A stretch of DNA of 64,000 bases, taken from the NCBI RefSeq assembly GCF_023006325.1, contig NZ_JAINDF010000001.1, positions 364,863-428,862 of the forward strand. The letters run 5' to 3'. Shown piece by piece: positions 19,109 through 27,683 of this stretch. The notes under the pieces are model-generated. The model saw only the letters and a list, made by a program, of their open reading frames with translations. It ran no database searches and had not been told where the DNA came from. Both the position numbers and the translations under genes were made by a program. Within the stretch, counting starts at the first letter, position 1; each line of letters starts with the position of its first letter. The DNA comes from Kordiimonas marina. GTDB taxonomy: Bacteria > Pseudomonadota > Alphaproteobacteria > Sphingomonadales > Kordiimonadaceae.

Positions 19109-21409
19109 ATGCAACCGAACTATAAAGGTCAAGCGCACAAAAACCTGCGCACTGCCATGAAAGCCTCACTATTAGCCACGACTTGTGTGGCCTTCACTGC
19201 CCCGGCTTTTGCCGAAGGTGTCGAGCTTGAGGAAATTACCGTCACGGCCCAAAAGCGTGTCCAGACCAGCCAGTCTGTCGGCGCTGCCATCACAGCCGTA
19301 AACAGCAATGCCATCGAACGGACCAACTTCAACAATATTGAAGACCTTCAGGTCATGGTCCCCAACCTGCAAATCGGCGAAAGCTTCGGCTTTGCCCAGG
19401 TCATGATCCGGGGTGTCGGCACGGACAACCCGTTCGCAGGCGGTGACCCATCCGTCGCGATGCACATCGACGGTGTCGTTGTCGGCCAGTCTTCCGCACA
19501 ATTCGGCTCCCTGTTTGATGTCGAGCGGATCGAAGTTCTGCGCGGCCCGCAGGGCACGCTTTATGGCCGGAACGCCACAGGTGGTTCCATCAACGTCATC
19601 ACCAACAAGCCAACCGAGGAAACCACTGGCTATGCCCGGCTGACTGGCGGGAACTATAGCCTCGTCAAATTTGAAGGCGCTGTGGGCGGATCACTGTCTA
19701 AAACCCTGATGGGCCGCATTGCCGTTCGCTACGTCAACCGCGGTGGCTACGGCAAAAACATCGCCGACGGCAGTGACATTGACGACGCCAACCAGTTTTC
19801 GGTCCGCGGCCAGCTTCTTTGGAAGCCGTCCGACGATGTGTCGCTGCGCCTTGCCGCGGAACACCACGAAGAGGACGACAAGAACTATATCCCGAAATTC
19901 CGGGGGCCATCGTATGACCCTGCCCCGATCCCCGCGCTTGAACCGCAGCCGACAGACGGCGTCCGGGCAACCAACCCCCGTGACATCAATTCCAACGTCA
20001 ACCTGCAGAACAAGCGGCACCAGAATTCCTATAGCGGGGAATTCAACTGGCATATCGACGATACATTCTCGCTGGTATCGCTGACCAACTACCAGACGTT
20101 CAAGAAGACCCCGCAGGCCGACTTCGACATGACGGCCAAGGACTTCTACATCTGGTCGGAAGCCTTCAATACCAAGCAGTTCAGCGAAGAGCTGCGCCTC
20201 AACTTCGATACGGAGAAACTGCACGGCCTTGTCGGTGCCTATTACTATACCGAGAAGATCGCCTCCGATAACCGGCTGGACATCCCGCTTGTTCCGCAGG
20301 CGGTTGCGAACGCAGTCCCGACCCTGGCCGGCTGTGGTTTCGACGACAATGTCGGAAACCAAATTCTCGGCGCGGACCCCGCGGACCTCTGCTTCAACTT
20401 CCGCGGCACCAGCAAGACCCACGCCTATGCCTTCTTCGCCAACGCCTCCTATGACCTCTCGGAGACTGTCAGCCTGAACCTTGGGGCACGCTACAGCTAC
20501 GAGAAGAAAGAGGGTGACACCGACCGCTGGACAGCCCCTGGCGCCCCGGTCCTGACCTTCTCGGACGCGAAAAGCTTCGACAAATTCACGCCCAGCATCC
20601 GGCTGGAGTGGAAACCCGCCAACGACATTCTTATGTACGCAAGCTACTCCAAAGGCTTCAAAAGCGGGATCTTCCTGACCGGTCAACGGTCTCCGGTTCT
20701 GGACCCTGAAATCGTCGACGCCTATGAAGTCGGCTTCAAGAGCATGTTCAACGACCGCAAGGTCCAGTTCAATGCCGCGGCCTTCTATTATGATTTCACC
20801 AACCTGCAGCAGGGACGCAGCGTTCCGGCCGGGACCAGCGGCTTCACGCTGGTTTATGAGAATGCGGCGTCGGCCAGGATCAAGGGCGCGGAAATGGAGC
20901 TCAAGTGGCTTGCCACCGATCATCTGCGCTTTGACGGATCGGCCACCTATCTTGACGCTACGTTCAAGGACTATGTCACCACCGATCCGTTCGACACCGT
21001 GTATCAGCAATTGGGCCTGATCCCCGCCGGTGTCGACCTTTCCCAGCAGTTGGCCGGTAACCGCATGGTTCAGTCGCCGGAATGGGCCGCCAATCTCGGT
21101 GCGACCCTGGATGGTCAGTTGCCGGGGACTGAATGGAACGCCTCGGCGAGCTTGTCCATGTCCTATAAGGGCCGGGTGTATTTCTCCCAGTTCAATCATG
21201 ACGCTCTGAGCCAGAAGGGGGTCACGACCTTGAACGCGAACATCCTGCTCACGCCTCCGGGTGAGCGCTGGTCGGTCAACATCTGGGGCAAGAACCTCAC
21301 AGACGAGACCATCTATGTCGGGACGTTCATCCTCAACAGCTCCCGGACCAACGCCGGCTTCCTGGCAGCACCCAGGACCTTCGGCGTAACCGTCGGCTAT
21401 ACTTTCTAA
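19109..21409 (+). CDS. TonB-dependent receptor (complete)
   Basis: This 766-residue outer-membrane receptor has an N-terminal signal peptide (MKASLLATTCVAFTAPAFA, cleaved before EGVELEE), a TonB-box-like EEITVTAQKR, a plug domain with FDVERIEVLRGPQGTLYGRN and a 22-strand-type barrel ending in PRTFGVTVGYTF with the usual terminal Phe. The ATG at 19109 follows GAGGAGGG; an earlier in-frame codon at 19085 is not needed. It is followed after 119 bp by the vdh-hydratase-ligase operon, so it likely imports the compound those enzymes break down. No siderophore or vitamin genes are near. The 232-bp space upstream (18877-19108) holds its promoter; I see no clear operator there. Confidence 0.93.
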   Translation: MQPNYKGQAHKNLRTAMKASLLATTCVAFTAPAFAEGVELEEITVTAQKRVQTSQSVGAAITAVNSNAIERTNFNNIEDLQVMVPNLQIGESFGFAQVMIRGVGTDNPFAGGDPSVAMHIDGVVVGQSSAQFGSLFDVERIEVLRGPQGTLYGRNATGGSINVITNKPTEETTGYARLTGGNYSLVKFEGAVGGSLSKTLMGRIAVRYVNRGGYGKNIADGSDIDDANQFSVRGQLLWKPSDDVSLRLAAEHHEEDDKNYIPKFRGPSYDPAPIPALEPQPTDGVRATNPRDINSNVNLQNKRHQNSYSGEFNWHIDDTFSLVSLTNYQTFKKTPQADFDMTAKDFYIWSEAFNTKQFSEELRLNFDTEKLHGLVGAYYYTEKIASDNRLDIPLVPQAVANAVPTLAGCGFDDNVGNQILGADPADLCFNFRGTSKTHAYAFFANASYDLSETVSLNLGARYSYEKKEGDTDRWTAPGAPVLTFSDAKSFDKFTPSIRLEWKPANDILMYASYSKGFKSGIFLTGQRSPVLDPEIVDAYEVGFKSMFNDRKVQFNAAAFYYDFTNLQQGRSVPAGTSGFTLVYENAASARIKGAEMELKWLATDHLRFDGSATYLDATFKDYVTTDPFDTVYQQLGLIPAGVDLSQQLAGNRMVQSPEWAANLGATLDGQLPGTEWNASASLSMSYKGRVYFSQFNHDALSQKGVTTLNANILLTPPGERWSVNIWGKNLTDETIYVGTFILNSSRTNAGFLAAPRTFGVTVGYTF

Positions 21410-21528
21410 AAACAATCCGGGAAGCTGGACAACCAGCTTCCCGGACATCCTAATTCGTGGGTATCCTGGAATGACACTGTGTTTCGAGAAACACGGGTTT
21501 GACCAGACAGAATAGATGTGAGGCAGAT

Positions 21529-22926
21529 ATGAACTTTGACCGTATGAACCCTTTGACCGGAGAGGTCGCGAGCAGTGCCAAGGCTATGCAGGTCGCCGAT
21601 TTGCCTGAGATTGTCGCCGCTGCGGAAACCGGCTTTAAAGAATGGTCTTCCCAGGGCCCGAATGCCCGGCGCACGGTCCTCCTGGCCGCTGCAGAAGCCC
21701 TCAGCAGCAAAAAGGATGCCTTTGTTGAGGCCATGATGAATGAGATTGGCGCCACCGCAGGCTGGGCCATGTTCAACCTGATGCTGGCAACATCCATGTT
21801 GCGTGAGGCTGCCTCCATCACGACCCAGATCAGCGGCGAAGTCATCCCGTCGGATAAGCCCGGCACCTTGGCCATGGCGATCCGGGAACCGGTTGGCGTC
21901 ATCCTTGGCATTGCCCCGTGGAACGCGCCCATTATCCTGGGTGTCCGCGCTGTTGCGACCGCGCTGGCATGCGGCAACTCCGTCATCCTCAAGGCATCGG
22001 AAAGCTGCCCGCGCACCCATTCGCTGATTATTGAGGCGCTGGCCATTGCAGGCTTCCCGGAAGGCACGGTCAATATCGTCACCAATGCCCCCGAAGACGC
22101 GGGCGAGATCGTCGGCGCGCTTATTGATCACCCGGCGGTGAAGCGCATCAATTTCACCGGCTCGACCGCTGTCGGGCGCATTATCGCGAAACGGGCGGCC
22201 GAGCACCTGAAGCCCTGTCTTCTGGAGCTGGGCGGCAAAGCCCCGCTCATTGTGCTCGAAGACGCCGACCTGGATGAGGCCGTGAAGGCCGCCGCCTTCG
22301 GCGCCTATATGAACCAGGGCCAGATTTGCATGTCGACCGAACGCCTGGTGGTGGTCGACGCCGTAGCGGACGCCTTTGCCGCCAAGCTGACGGAAAAAGT
22401 TAAATCCATGGCGACGGGTGACCCGCGCGAAGGCAACACGCCCCTGGGCGCCGTGGTCGATATGAAAACCGTGACCAAGGTGAATGCCCTCATCGAAGAT
22501 GCGGTGAGCAAAGGCGCGGCGGTGCGCACCGGTGGCCCCTCCAACTCGGTCCTGATGCCGGCAACGCTCATCGATGGCGTCACGCCGGAGATGAACCTCT
22601 ACCGGGATGAAAGCTTCGGCCCCGTGGTCGCTATGATCCGCGCCAAGGATGAGGCCGATGCCATCCGCATCGCCAACGATAGCGAGTATGGCCTCAGTGC
22701 CGCGGTCTTCACGGGTGATGGCGCGCGCGGCCTGAAGGTGGCACGTCAGATCAAATCCGGCATCTGCCATGTCAACAGCCCGACGGTGCAGGATGAGGCA
22801 CAAATGCCTTTCGGTGGCGTTGGCGCTTCGGGCTACGGCCGTTTCGGCGGCAAAGCCGGCATCGACAGCTTTACGGAATTGCGCTGGATCACGATTTCCT
22901 CCGAACCCGGCCATTACCCAATCTAA
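21529..22926 (+). CDS. vdh: Vanillin dehydrogenase-type aldehyde dehydrogenase
   Basis: This 465-residue ALDH resembles vanillin and salicylaldehyde dehydrogenases (Vdh/LigV group). It has NPLTGEVASSA at the start, PWNAP (Asn132 region), Glu233 in LLELGGKAP, nucleophile Cys267 in NQGQICMSTER, and the end motifs HVNSPTVQDEAQMPFGG and FGGKAGIDSFTELRWIT. It would oxidise vanillin to vanillate for LigM. The ATG at 21529 follows GTGAGG; a TTG frame extension from 21499 is not supported. It starts an operon with the hydratase-lyase 29 bp downstream and the CoA ligase after that. The substrate is inferred from family and context. Confidence 0.87.
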   Translation: MNFDRMNPLTGEVASSAKAMQVADLPEIVAAAETGFKEWSSQGPNARRTVLLAAAEALSSKKDAFVEAMMNEIGATAGWAMFNLMLATSMLREAASITTQISGEVIPSDKPGTLAMAIREPVGVILGIAPWNAPIILGVRAVATALACGNSVILKASESCPRTHSLIIEALAIAGFPEGTVNIVTNAPEDAGEIVGALIDHPAVKRINFTGSTAVGRIIAKRAAEHLKPCLLELGGKAPLIVLEDADLDEAVKAAAFGAYMNQGQICMSTERLVVVDAVADAFAAKLTEKVKSMATGDPREGNTPLGAVVDMKTVTKVNALIEDAVSKGAAVRTGGPSNSVLMPATLIDGVTPEMNLYRDESFGPVVAMIRAKDEADAIRIANDSEYGLSAAVFTGDGARGLKVARQIKSGICHVNSPTVQDEAQMPFGGVGASGYGRFGGKAGIDSFTELRWITISSEPGHYPI

Positions 22927-22955
22927 TCAGGTTCAGACAGTAGAAAGTAAGTCAT

Positions 22956-23798
22956 ATGACCAAGACAGATCGCACAGAAGAAGAGACCGTCGCCTACACC
23001 ATTGAAGGTGGGGTCGCCTGGGTGAAATTTAACCGCCCGGAGAAGCGCAACTGTATGAACCCCAAGCTCAATCGCCAGATGATGCGGGTGCTGCACAAGC
23101 TGGAATATGATGACAGCGTCGGCGTGCTTGTCCTGACCGGCGAAGGCACGTCCTGGTCCGCGGGTATGGACCTCAAGGAATATTTCCGCGAGACCGAAGC
23201 CAAAGGTCTTGGTGCCATCCGGGAATCGCAAAGCGAGGCTTACGGCTGGTGGCGCCGCCTGCGCTGGTACCAGAAGCCGACCATCGCCATGGTCAATGGC
23301 TGGTGTTTCGGCGGCGGCTACGGCCCGCTGCATGCCTGTGACCTGGCCTTCGCCGCGGAAGAGGCGCAGTTCGGCCTCAGCGAGATCAACTGGGGCATCC
23401 TGCCGGGTGGCGGTGCCACCAAGGTGGCCACCAACCTCCTGAATATGCGCAACGCCATGTATCACGCCATGATGGGTGAAAACATCGACGGCAAGACGGC
23501 CGCTGAATGGGGCCTGGTCAACGAAGCCGTGCCGCTGGCGTCCCTCAAGGACCGGGTTCAGGAAGTCGCCTCAACGCTGCTTCAGAAAAACCCGATTGCG
23601 CTCAAGGCCACCAAAGACGCCATCCGCCGGGTCATGGAAATGACCTATGACAATGCCGAGGATTACCTGATCCGCGCGCAGGAAGCGGCGAACTTCTTTG
23701 ACAATTCCGGGCGGAAAGAAGGCATCAAGCAGTTCATCGACGAGAAGACCTACAAACCCGGCCTGGGAGCGTACGACAAGTCGAGACAGGCGGAATAG
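22956..23798 (+). CDS. Hydroxycinnamoyl-CoA hydratase-lyase homologue (second copy)
   Basis: This 280-residue crotonase is a close paralogue of the enzyme at 7426 and is expected to convert a hydroxycinnamoyl-CoA to aldehyde plus acetyl-CoA. Conserved are SWSAGMDLKEYFRETEA, NGWCFGGG, Glu143 and Trp146 (LSEINWGILPGG), and DEKTYKPGLGAYD. As in the first copy, the residues at the Pseudomonas Ser123 and Tyr239 positions are Gly123 and Ile239. It lies between vdh and the CoA ligase, the classical ferulate gene set, with gaps of 29 and 9 bp. Both paralogues share the same substitutions, so this looks like a subfamily trait and not decay. Confidence 0.88.
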   Translation: MTKTDRTEEETVAYTIEGGVAWVKFNRPEKRNCMNPKLNRQMMRVLHKLEYDDSVGVLVLTGEGTSWSAGMDLKEYFRETEAKGLGAIRESQSEAYGWWRRLRWYQKPTIAMVNGWCFGGGYGPLHACDLAFAAEEAQFGLSEINWGILPGGGATKVATNLLNMRNAMYHAMMGENIDGKTAAEWGLVNEAVPLASLKDRVQEVASTLLQKNPIALKATKDAIRRVMEMTYDNAEDYLIRAQEAANFFDNSGRKEGIKQFIDEKTYKPGLGAYDKSRQAE

Positions 23799-23807
23799 GC
23801 ACCCCGT

Positions 23808-25271
23808 ATGGACTATGTGCGGTTTCATGCCCAGTTGCATCCTCTGAGGCTGGCAGTCACTGACCTGGCCTCAGACCGGGACTGGACCTATGCGCAATTT
23901 GACGGTTTCGTCGCCCGTGTGAGCACCCTGCTGAACGAGCGCGGCGTGCGGGAAGGCGCGCGTGTTGCGTGCCTCGCCAAGAACTGTGCCGAGATCATCG
24001 CGCTGCATCATGCTTGCGCCCGGCTCGGGGCGATTTTTGTGCCGCTCAATTGGCGGCTGTCCACGGCTGAGCTCCATCAATTGATCGAGGACTGTGAGCC
24101 CACCGTCACTTTTGGCGATGACATGGCCACTGAACTGGCGATCCCGGCAGAAGACATTCATGCCCTTGAGGGGCTGAGCCATGATGCGGCACCAATGCCG
24201 GACGGGCACCTAAACGATGCCCTGCCCTCCCTGATGCTCTATACTTCCGGGACGACCGGCAGGCCCAAGGGCGTGCTGCTGTCGGAGCGCAACCTGAGCG
24301 AAACGGCGATCAATTTCACCCTGCTTGGCGAAGTCGACCGGGACAGCCGGTTCCTGTGCGAATCCCCCATGTTCCATATCATCGGCATGGTGACCTCCAT
24401 CCGGCCAGCCTTTCTGAACGGGGGTAGCGTGATCGTCTCGGACCGCTTCGACCCGGACCGCACCTTCGCACGGCTTGCTGACCCGGAGATCGGGATCAGC
24501 CATTATTTCTGTGTGCCGCAAATGGCCGTCGCCCTGCGCGCCTCCAGCGCTTTCGACCCTGACAGGCTCAGGGGCCTCAAGGCCATTTTCACCGGCGGCG
24601 CCCCCCACCCCGAAGCCCAGATACGGGACTGGCTGGCGGACGGCCTGTCCATCGTCGACGGCTATGGGATGAGCGAGGCCGGCACCGTTTTCGGCATGCC
24701 GCTCGACCGCACGATGATCGACGCCAAGGCCGGCTGTGTCGGCATCCCGACCCCACGGGTGCTGGCGCGCATCGTGGATGAGGACGGCAAGCCCGTCCCC
24801 GACGACGAACCGGGCGAGCTCCAGCTCAAGGGCGACAATATCGCCTGCGGCTATTGGCGGCGCGAAGCCGATTTTCATGCTACGCTGACGGACGATGGCT
24901 GGTTCCGCACGGGTGACGTTCTGACCAAGGATGCGGACGGCTTTTTCCGGGTCACTGACCGGAAGAAGGACATGTTCATCTCCGGCGGTGAGAATGTCTA
25001 TCCCGGTGAAGTGGAATGCCAGCTGATCAAATTTGCCGGCATGCGGGAGTTTGCGGTCGTCGGCGTACCGGATGAAAAATGGGGTGAAGTCGGCTGCCTG
25101 TTCTATGTGCCGAACGGGGACGAGATCAGCCTGGCCGAGATTGAAGCCTATCTGGCCGACAAACTGGCGAAATACAAAGTCCCCAAGAAGGTCGTCGCCA
25201 TTGATGCCCTTCCCCGCAACGGCGTCGGCAAAGTGCTGAAACACGAGCTGCGCAAGATGTTTGGCGGCTGA
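23808..25271 (+). CDS. Acyl-CoA synthetase, probable feruloyl-CoA synthetase (second copy)
   Basis: This 487-residue adenylate-forming ligase has the phosphate loop LMLYTSGTTGRPKGVLLS, GYGMSEAGTVF, the hinge RVTDRKKDMFISGGENVYPGEVE and the catalytic lysine in RNGVGKVLKHEL. It begins 9 bases after the hydratase-lyase stop and ends 22 bp before the amidohydrolase. With vdh and the hydratase-lyase it completes the ferulate to vanillate route. It is a clear paralogue of the ligase at 10221, so the island carries two full activation-cleavage sets, perhaps for differently substituted cinnamates. Confidence 0.88.
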   Translation: MDYVRFHAQLHPLRLAVTDLASDRDWTYAQFDGFVARVSTLLNERGVREGARVACLAKNCAEIIALHHACARLGAIFVPLNWRLSTAELHQLIEDCEPTVTFGDDMATELAIPAEDIHALEGLSHDAAPMPDGHLNDALPSLMLYTSGTTGRPKGVLLSERNLSETAINFTLLGEVDRDSRFLCESPMFHIIGMVTSIRPAFLNGGSVIVSDRFDPDRTFARLADPEIGISHYFCVPQMAVALRASSAFDPDRLRGLKAIFTGGAPHPEAQIRDWLADGLSIVDGYGMSEAGTVFGMPLDRTMIDAKAGCVGIPTPRVLARIVDEDGKPVPDDEPGELQLKGDNIACGYWRREADFHATLTDDGWFRTGDVLTKDADGFFRVTDRKKDMFISGGENVYPGEVECQLIKFAGMREFAVVGVPDEKWGEVGCLFYVPNGDEISLAEIEAYLADKLAKYKVPKKVVAIDALPRNGVGKVLKHELRKMFGG

Positions 25272-25293
25272 CAGGCGAAAAGGAAACAGAGCC

Positions 25294-26160
25294 ATGATCG
25301 ATCCGGACAAAGTGGTCGCCATCGACGTTCATGTTCATGCGGAAGTGTCCTGCACGGACCCGGAAGACCCGGTCATGGGGAAATTCTTCGACGCGGCGAG
25401 CAGCTATTTCAAGGCGCCGCGCCAGCGCCCGACCATGCAGGAAACCATCGACTATTACCGCAAGCAGAACATGGCTTTCTGCCTGTTTACGGTTGACTGT
25501 GAAGCCGGGCTTGGCGCCAAGCGTATCCGCAACGAGGAAATCGCCGAGCTCGCGAACGCCAACGCCGATGTGGTCATCCCCTTCGCATCCATCGACCCGC
25601 ACAAGAGCAAGATGGGCGCGCGCGAAGCACGGGACCTGATCGAAAATTACGGTGTGAAAGGCTTCAAGTTCCACCCGCCGATGCAGGACTGTGACCCCGC
25701 CGACCGGATGGCCTACCCGATCTATGAAGTGATCGCCGAGTACGGCTTACCGGCCATCTTCCACACTGGTCATTCCGGTATGGGAACCGGGCTCAAGGGC
25801 GGTGGCGGCGTCAAACTGAAGTATGGCCAGCCGATGCTGGTGGACGAAGTGGCCGCCGATTTCCCGGAGATGAATTTCATCCTCGCGCACCCGAGCTGGC
25901 CCTGGACCGATGAAAGCCTCTCAATGGCACTGCACAAGGCCAACGTCTATATCGACCTCAGCGGCTGGTCGCCCAAATATTTCCCGGAACAGATCGTCCG
26001 CTACGCCAATAGCCAGTTGAGCCACAAGATGCTGTTCGGGTCAGACTTCCCGCTCATCCGTCCCGACGCCTGGATTGAAGCCGCCAAGAAGATCGGCTTC
26101 AAGGACCATGTGCTGCAGGCCATCATGAAGGACAACGCGGTCAAGCTGCTGGGCCTCTAA
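25294..26160 (+). CDS. Amidohydrolase-superfamily enzyme, possible aryl-beta-ketoacyl-CoA hydrolase
   Basis: This 288-residue TIM-barrel hydrolase (Amidohydro_2 type) has metal-site motifs DVHVHAEVS, FKFHPPMQ, HTGHSG, LAHPSWPW and GSDFPL. The pattern resembles proteins annotated as 4-hydroxyphenyl-beta-ketoacyl-CoA hydrolase (the CouO/PhdC group in the CoA-dependent p-coumarate route). It does not resemble the 2-pyrone-4,6-dicarboxylate lactonase LigI. The ATG at 25294 follows AAAAGGAAAC. It is the last gene of the vdh-hydratase-ligase operon. No beta-hydroxyacyl-CoA dehydrogenase to make a beta-keto substrate is in the window, so either that enzyme is elsewhere or this hydrolase has another role. 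The naming comes from pattern memory. Confidence 0.75.
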   Translation: MIDPDKVVAIDVHVHAEVSCTDPEDPVMGKFFDAASSYFKAPRQRPTMQETIDYYRKQNMAFCLFTVDCEAGLGAKRIRNEEIAELANANADVVIPFASIDPHKSKMGAREARDLIENYGVKGFKFHPPMQDCDPADRMAYPIYEVIAEYGLPAIFHTGHSGMGTGLKGGGGVKLKYGQPMLVDEVAADFPEMNFILAHPSWPWTDESLSMALHKANVYIDLSGWSPKYFPEQIVRYANSQLSHKMLFGSDFPLIRPDAWIEAAKKIGFKDHVLQAIMKDNAVKLLGL

Positions 26161-26182
26161 GCCCAGGGACACGCACCTGCGT

Positions 26183-27064
26183 CTATTTGGATGACCAGGG
26201 GAAGAAGTCAGGCATGTGCGATGCCTTCCCCGCAAAGTCCGGCGCGCGTTTTTCCAGGAAAGCCGCCACGCCCTCCTTGCCGTCGCCGATGCTGGTATAG
26301 AACATGGCGAGCGAATCCACCCGGTGCGCCTCGATCGGGTGATCCTGCGCCGCATTGCGCCACAGCATCTGGCGCGCGAGCGCAACCGCGACCGGGGACC
26401 GGTTTTCAATGAATTTCCTGGCAAGAGCCCTTGCTTCATTCAGCAGGTCTTCCGGCGCGTGAACCGAGCGGAACAGCCCGCCGCGCAAGCCCTCAGCCGC
26501 ATCGAAGATGTCAGCCGACAAGACCCACTCAAGCGCCTGCTGCACCCCGACAAGACGCGGCAGGAACCAGCTGGAGCAGGCTTCCGGCACGATGCCGAGC
26601 TTGCCGAACACGAAGCCCACCCGGGCCTTCTCGGACGCCAGGCGGATATCCATGGCCAGCGTCATGGTCGCGCCGATGCCCACCGCGGGGCCATTGATCG
26701 CGGCAATCACCGGTTTGCGGCAATTGTAAATCGACAGCGTCACCCGGCCGCCGGAATCGCGGACGCCGTCATTCCCGGTGATCGGCCCCAGCCCTTCGCG
26801 CATATAGTCCATATCCGGGGTCTTGCTTTCATCGAGGTCGAAGACGTTGCCCTCCACACTCAGGTCCATCCCGGCACAGAAGGCCCTGCCCTCGCCGGTG
26901 ACGATCAAGGCGCCGACATCGTCATTCTCATTCACCTCGGTGAACAGGTTGACGAGTTCGTCTGCCATTTCGCCGGTGAAGGCATTGAGCTGCTCCGGAC
27001 GATGAAGACGTACGGTCAGGATACGGTCCTCAAGGTCGCACTTAAGCGTGGAATAGGTCTTCAT
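26183..27064 (-). CDS. Enoyl-CoA hydratase/isomerase family protein
   Basis: This 293-residue crotonase-fold protein has the oxyanion and catalytic regions FCAGMDLS, NGPAVGIGATMTLAMD and GKLGIVPEACSSW, the last with a candidate acid Glu. The ATG at 27062-27064 follows AGAGGACAGAG; the open frame runs further upstream but is not family-like. It is convergent with the amidohydrolase (22 bp between stops) and is clearly different from the two hydratase-lyase homologues: it lacks the MDLKEYFRE and PGLGAY motifs. It may act in side-chain or fatty acyl-CoA oxidation. Substrate unknown. Confidence 0.85.
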   Translation of the reverse strand: MKTYSTLKCDLEDRILTVRLHRPEQLNAFTGEMADELVNLFTEVNENDDVGALIVTGEGRAFCAGMDLSVEGNVFDLDESKTPDMDYMREGLGPITGNDGVRDSGGRVTLSIYNCRKPVIAAINGPAVGIGATMTLAMDIRLASEKARVGFVFGKLGIVPEACSSWFLPRLVGVQQALEWVLSADIFDAAEGLRGGLFRSVHAPEDLLNEARALARKFIENRSPVAVALARQMLWRNAAQDHPIEAHRVDSLAMFYTSIGDGKEGVAAFLEKRAPDFAGKASHMPDFFPWSSK

Positions 27065-27251
27065 GCTCTCTGTCCTCTTCATCCAGATCAATGGCCCAAA
27101 TGTGTCGCGGGGCACGCGATTTTGCCCCAGCAAACAAGCTGGACTGATTTGCCGGAATTTCAAGCGGGGTCTTGCGACACATAGATGATGCGCTTGCCGC
27201 CTGCTATGATGGCGCTGCCGTTCAGTTGAAGCAGGAAAGGAGTAGCCGCAG

Positions 27252-27683
27252 ATGCCCATCCCGATGGAATACCAGCACGCGTCGGATGATTTCGAACATT
27301 TCCTGAAAGATGCCTGTGACGTGTCCGGCCTGACCACCCGCAACCAGACCTATACAATGGCCCAAGGCGTATTGCAGGCCTTTCGCCGCCGCCTGAGCGT
27401 ACCTGATGCCATCCGCTTCGCAGGCATACTGCCGCCGATCGTACGGGCGATCTTTGTTGCCGATTGGGACACCGACGAACCCCAGCGTCCGTTCGAGGAC
27501 AGAGACCAGATGACCCGTGAGGCTCAAAGCCTGCGCAAGGACCATAATTTCGCGCCCAAAAGCTGCATCCATGATGTCGCCACCGCGCTCCGCCGTCATG
27601 TGGATGAACAAGCGTTCGACCGTCTTCTTACCTCCCTGCCTCCCGGCGCGGCCGATTTCTGGCAGGTCAGGACAAGCCGCTAA
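27252..27683 (+). CDS. DUF2267 family protein
   Basis: A 143-residue soluble protein matching the DUF2267 pattern: an all-helical protein with the segment TMAQGVLQAFRRRLSVPDA, then LPPIVRAIFVADWD, and a C-terminal HVDEQAFDRLLTSLPPGAADFW. The function of this family is unknown; members are often near stress or polyhydroxybutyrate genes, but nothing like that is here. The start follows AGGAAAGGAG. Its stop overlaps the end of the convergent PhyH gene by 4 bp. Confidence 0.8.
   Translation: MPIPMEYQHASDDFEHFLKDACDVSGLTTRNQTYTMAQGVLQAFRRRLSVPDAIRFAGILPPIVRAIFVADWDTDEPQRPFEDRDQMTREAQSLRKDHNFAPKSCIHDVATALRRHVDEQAFDRLLTSLPPGAADFWQVRTSR

Noticed and set aside
25294-26160. LigI (2-pyrone-4,6-dicarboxylate lactonase)
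   Set aside because: The superfamily fits, but the HVHAEVS and HPSWPW motifs do not resemble LigI, whose start carries a GAIDAHCHVFGP-type motif.
27101-27181. TGTGTCGC ... GCGACACA inverted repeat upstream of the crotonase
   Set aside because: Eight-bp arms 65 bp apart are easily expected by chance in this sequence, and no regulator is linked to it.
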